This document shows, one piece after another, positions 7,249 through 9,155 of a stretch of 9,155 nt of DNA (the stretch's first letter is position 1; each line of letters opens with the position of its first letter). The DNA is from Acidobacteriota bacterium. GTDB taxonomy: Bacteria; Acidobacteriota; Vicinamibacteria; Vicinamibacterales; Vicinamibacteraceae. The notes under the pieces are model-generated. The model did not search any database, was not told the DNA's origin, and saw only the letters and a list, made by a program, of their open reading frames with translations. The DNA is taken from contig JAEZCY010000033.1 in assembly GCA_023429845.1 (NCBI GenBank), forward strand, positions 1 through 9,155, in the 5' to 3' direction. The position numbers and the translations under genes are program-made.

Positions 7249-7256
7249 CGGCTGCT

Positions 7257-7970
7257 GTGTCCCACCGAATCGCCGTCGAGTACGACAATCAGCGCAAGAT
7301 CCGGACGCGGAACAAGCTCTACTATCGGTGGCTTCACTGGCCGCTCTGGATTTTCGTGTTCTTCATCGCGCCCGGTCCCCTGACGTTCGACCTGTTCGAG
7401 CGCGGCTTCGACGCGCGCATGGCGGCATGGCTGGCCGTGGTGATCGTCGGCACCGGCATTCCGTTCGCACGCGGACGGCTTCCCGGGTGCGAGCCCGCGC
7501 CGTACATCATCCGGTTCACGGAGGACCGCCCCAACCCCGTGTACCGCCGCATCTGCTACTCGTTCGCGTGGGGCGAGGCGGTCACGTTCGCCGTGCTGAA
7601 CATCACGGGCCTCGCCGTGGCCATCGTCACGGGAACCTGGATGCTGGAGCAGATCTACCGATATGCCTACTTCCCGATGGCGGGCGCGATCTGGGCGCTC
7701 GGATTGTCGGGACACCTGCCTCGCGTGAAGCGTTCAACCGCAGGGGAGGGACAGGAGCGGCGTTACTTCTACGGAACGGTCTGGGCGGTGGCCGTGGCGC
7801 ATTCGATCCTGTGGCCGCTCTACTTGACGATGCCGAAGGGGCCGCTGCCGGACTCGTTCAAGCTGCTGGTGTTCACGGGCGTGCTCGGCTGGATGGGATG
7901 GCTGGCATACCGCGGCCGGCTGCCCCGCACACGTCCCATCGTGCCGGGTGAGCTCGCAGTCCTCGACTGA
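7257..7970 (+). CDS. Polytopic membrane protein of unknown function
   Basis: I do not recognise the family. The 237-residue product starts with a basic, probably cytoplasmic stretch (QRKIRTRNK, 12-20), followed by about six hydrophobic segments: roughly 25-44, 56-71, 99-129 (one long or two short), 137-153, 172-191 and 201-218. The first is rich in tryptophan and tyrosine (YYRWLHWPLWIFVFF). Loops contain FTEDRPNPVYRR and a charged stretch STAGEGQERR (160-169). The reading frame is open far upstream, but that part is the antisense of the lipocalin gene. The GTG at 7257 was chosen because TATACT ends 8 bases before it, suggesting leaderless translation; there is no Shine-Dalgarno site. An in-frame GTG at 7224 is an alternative that would add 11 residues. 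Its 3' end overlaps the methyltransferase start by 23 bases, so the two are probably co-transcribed. Confidence 0.78.
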   Translation: MSHRIAVEYDNQRKIRTRNKLYYRWLHWPLWIFVFFIAPGPLTFDLFERGFDARMAAWLAVVIVGTGIPFARGRLPGCEPAPYIIRFTEDRPNPVYRRICYSFAWGEAVTFAVLNITGLAVAIVTGTWMLEQIYRYAYFPMAGAIWALGLSGHLPRVKRSTAGEGQERRYFYGTVWAVAVAHSILWPLYLTMPKGPLPDSFKLLVFTGVLGWMGWLAYRGRLPRTRPIVPGELAVLD

Positions 7971-8823
7971 CGTCGCCGCTGAGCTCGACGCCATGTCACG
8001 GGACATCGACGCGCTGACGTCGTACACGCTGAAGCACCTGCGCGATCGCTGGTGGACGGCCCGGTGGACACACTGGGTCAGCAGTCACCTGCGCTGCGAT
8101 CCGGGCGAGCGGCTGGTGCACGTCGGCTGCGGGAACGGCGAGATCGACGTCGGGCTCGCGCTGGCCACGCCAGGTCTCGACGTCGTGTCGGCCGACGTGT
8201 ACGCCGCGCGTGCTCGCCACACGCGCGAACTCGGGGCCGACGTGGGCCTGCGGCTTCGTGCGGTGGCCGGTGACTTGCGCCACCTGCCGCTCAGGCCGGG
8301 CTGCGCCGACGCCGTGCTGTGCCTCGGCGTGCTGCAGCACCTGTCGGATCCCGAAGCAGCGGCCCACACGCTCGCGGGCCTGCTCCGACCGGGCGGCCGG
8401 CTGCTCGTCGTCGAACCCGACCACGAAGCGCGGTACTGGCACAGCGCCTCCGACGCAGGGGCAGGCGCCTACGCCGTCGCGCGCGAGACGCTCGGTCGCT
8501 GGCATCGCGAGACGATGCCCGGCGCCCCCGAGCGGCTGGGCGTCCACGTCGTGTCGTGGCTGCGCGACGCGGGGCTGGAGCCGCTCTCGGTCGAGCCCGT
8601 TCCGGTATCGGAGAGCCGGCTCGGTGCGCCACCTCCGGGGGTGTGGGAGGCGCGCCGACGCATCCTGACGGCGATGGCGAGCGCGCCCGGCCGTGAGGAG
8701 GATGGCCAGCGGCTGCTCGCGTCACTCGAGGCCTACGAAAAGGACGCCGACGAGCAGGGACCTGCCTTCGTGGAGGTCCAGCACGCGTTGCTCATCGCCA
8801 CGCTGGCCCAGCGACCGCGTTGA
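7948..8823 (+). CDS. Class I SAM-dependent methyltransferase
   Basis: Rossmann-fold methyltransferase of 291 residues in the Methyltransf_11/25 style. Motif I is LVHVGCGNGEIDVGLA (56-71), binding S-adenosylmethionine. D83 at the end of strand 2 (VVSADV) should contact the ribose, and D109 in AGDLRHLPL the adenine side. DAVLCLGVLQHLSDP (121-135) is motif IV, and LLRPGGRLLVVEPD (145-158) the following strand. The C-terminal 130 residues are probably the substrate region and give no clear clue; the acceptor is unknown. The longest frame starts at GTG 7948 inside the membrane-protein gene. ATG 7993 (residue 16) is an alternative that would remove the overlap and keep the whole domain. Neither start has a good ribosome-binding site, which fits coupled translation. 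It is likely in an operon with the upstream membrane protein; the next gene begins 134 bases downstream. Confidence 0.86.
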   Translation: MSSQSSTDVAAELDAMSRDIDALTSYTLKHLRDRWWTARWTHWVSSHLRCDPGERLVHVGCGNGEIDVGLALATPGLDVVSADVYAARARHTRELGADVGLRLRAVAGDLRHLPLRPGCADAVLCLGVLQHLSDPEAAAHTLAGLLRPGGRLLVVEPDHEARYWHSASDAGAGAYAVARETLGRWHRETMPGAPERLGVHVVSWLRDAGLEPLSVEPVPVSESRLGAPPPGVWEARRRILTAMASAPGREEDGQRLLASLEAYEKDADEQGPAFVEVQHALLIATLAQRPR

Positions 8824-8937
8824 CGACGGTCGGATTCAGGGAGCGCAATGAACGGCGAGGCGCCCCTGCCAGCCCCAGTGCTGGAGGCTTTCGAAGGCCC
8901 AGGGCCGAATGACGAGGGCCGGCAGTTCGCGTCAGGC

Positions 8938-8953
8938 TGTAGGCTTGTAGGCT
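8938..8953 (+). repeat. Perfect tandem octamer TGTAGGCT x2 before the second methyltransferase
   Basis: TGTAGGCT occurs at 8938-8945 and again at 8946-8953, just before the ATG at 8958. AGGCT also occurs at 8934-8938. The copies hold TAGGCT hexamers that could be -10 boxes: the first would put the transcript start about 6 bases before the ATG. A third octamer lies on the minus strand at 3721-3714 before the TonB-dependent receptor. Promoter, operator and chance are all possible. Confidence 0.6.
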
Positions 8954-8957
8954 CTTC

Positions 8958-9155
8958 ATGGCTGCCGGACACGAGGGGTGGGGCGCCTACGCGCCGTTCT
9001 ACGACTGGGAGAACGCCCGAACGATGGGGCGTCGCGACCTCGCGTTCTGGAAGCAGCTCGCTGCCCAGACTGGTGGCCGCGTGCTCGAACTCGGCAGCGG
9101 CACGGGACGGCTCACCGTGCCTCTCCGCAAAGCCGGCGCCCACATCGTAGGCGTG
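8958..9155 (+). CDS. Class I SAM-dependent methyltransferase, N-terminal part (runs off the window)
   Basis: The frame runs open from ATG 8958 through the last base, giving 66 codons. The product begins WGAYAPFYDWENARTMGRRD (8-27), an entry helix often seen in small-molecule methyltransferases, followed by RVLELGSGTGRLTVPLRKAG (41-60). This is motif I with the ExGxGxG S-adenosylmethionine loop, and HIVGV (62-66) starts strand 2. The acidic residue ending strand 2 should be the next codons outside the window. The start is firm: an in-frame TAG stands at 8940-8942 and no other start codon lies between. The sequence differs from the preceding methyltransferase, so this is not a recent tandem duplicate. 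It may have its own promoter within the TGTAGGCT repeats, as the gap to the previous gene is 134 bases. Substrate unknown. Confidence 0.88.
   Translation, partial: MAAGHEGWGAYAPFYDWENARTMGRRDLAFWKQLAAQTGGRVLELGSGTGRLTVPLRKAGAHIVGV

Noticed and set aside
6558..7256. Upstream part of the open frame that continues into the membrane-protein gene.
   Set aside because: It is the antisense of the lipocalin gene; only the portion from 7257 shows membrane-protein character.
8869..8899. Small hairpins CCAGC/GCTGG and GGCTT/GAGGCC-like pairing after the first methyltransferase, as a terminator.
   Set aside because: Stems of about 5 bp with no T-run; not distinguishable from background in GC-rich DNA.
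8848..9150. Possible small gene from ATG 8848 with GGGAG 4 bases upstream.
   Set aside because: After the first 37 codons it runs out of frame over the methyltransferase with clear motif I at 8958 onward. The text has no recognisable motif, so I do not call it, though the ribosome-binding site is decent.

Overview
The window is GC-rich, densely coded bacterial DNA. Two traits suggest Acidobacteriota, perhaps the Vicinamibacteria/Luteitalea side: a very large TonB-dependent receptor with an N-terminal carboxypeptidase-regulatory-like domain (Oar type), which that phylum carries in many copies, and the overall base composition. This placement is an inference; there is no rRNA or other phylogenetic marker here.

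Layout. (1) 138-3596, minus strand: one orphan outer-membrane TonB-dependent receptor. (2) 3597-3874: a divergent intergenic region holding the receptor's ribosome-binding site and candidate promoters for both directions. (3) 3875-6548, plus strand: a two-gene DNA-repair cassette. It has a radical SAM protein with a C-terminal helix-hairpin-helix, then, 4 bases on, a DUF4130-type domain fused to a UdgX-like uracil-DNA glycosylase. (4) 6600-7211, minus strand: a secreted Blc-like lipocalin, convergent with the cassette. (5) 7257-8823, plus strand: an unrecognised six-helix membrane protein that overlaps by 23 bases a class I SAM-dependent methyltransferase. (6) 8958 to the window end, plus strand: the first 66 codons of a second, different class I methyltransferase.

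The main point of interest is the radical SAM/DUF4130-UdgX cassette. The families are known from sequence, but to my knowledge the radical SAM partner has no demonstrated reaction. This copy adds two visible details: a QASLF tail that resembles a beta-clamp-binding motif, and a KWRIH variant of the UdgX KRRIH loop that keeps the histidine and the glutamate. No mobile element, CRISPR array, tRNA or rRNA was seen. The plus-strand genes that start a transcription unit carry TANNCT hexamers 8-12 bases before their start codons, which hints at leaderless or very short-leader transcripts.
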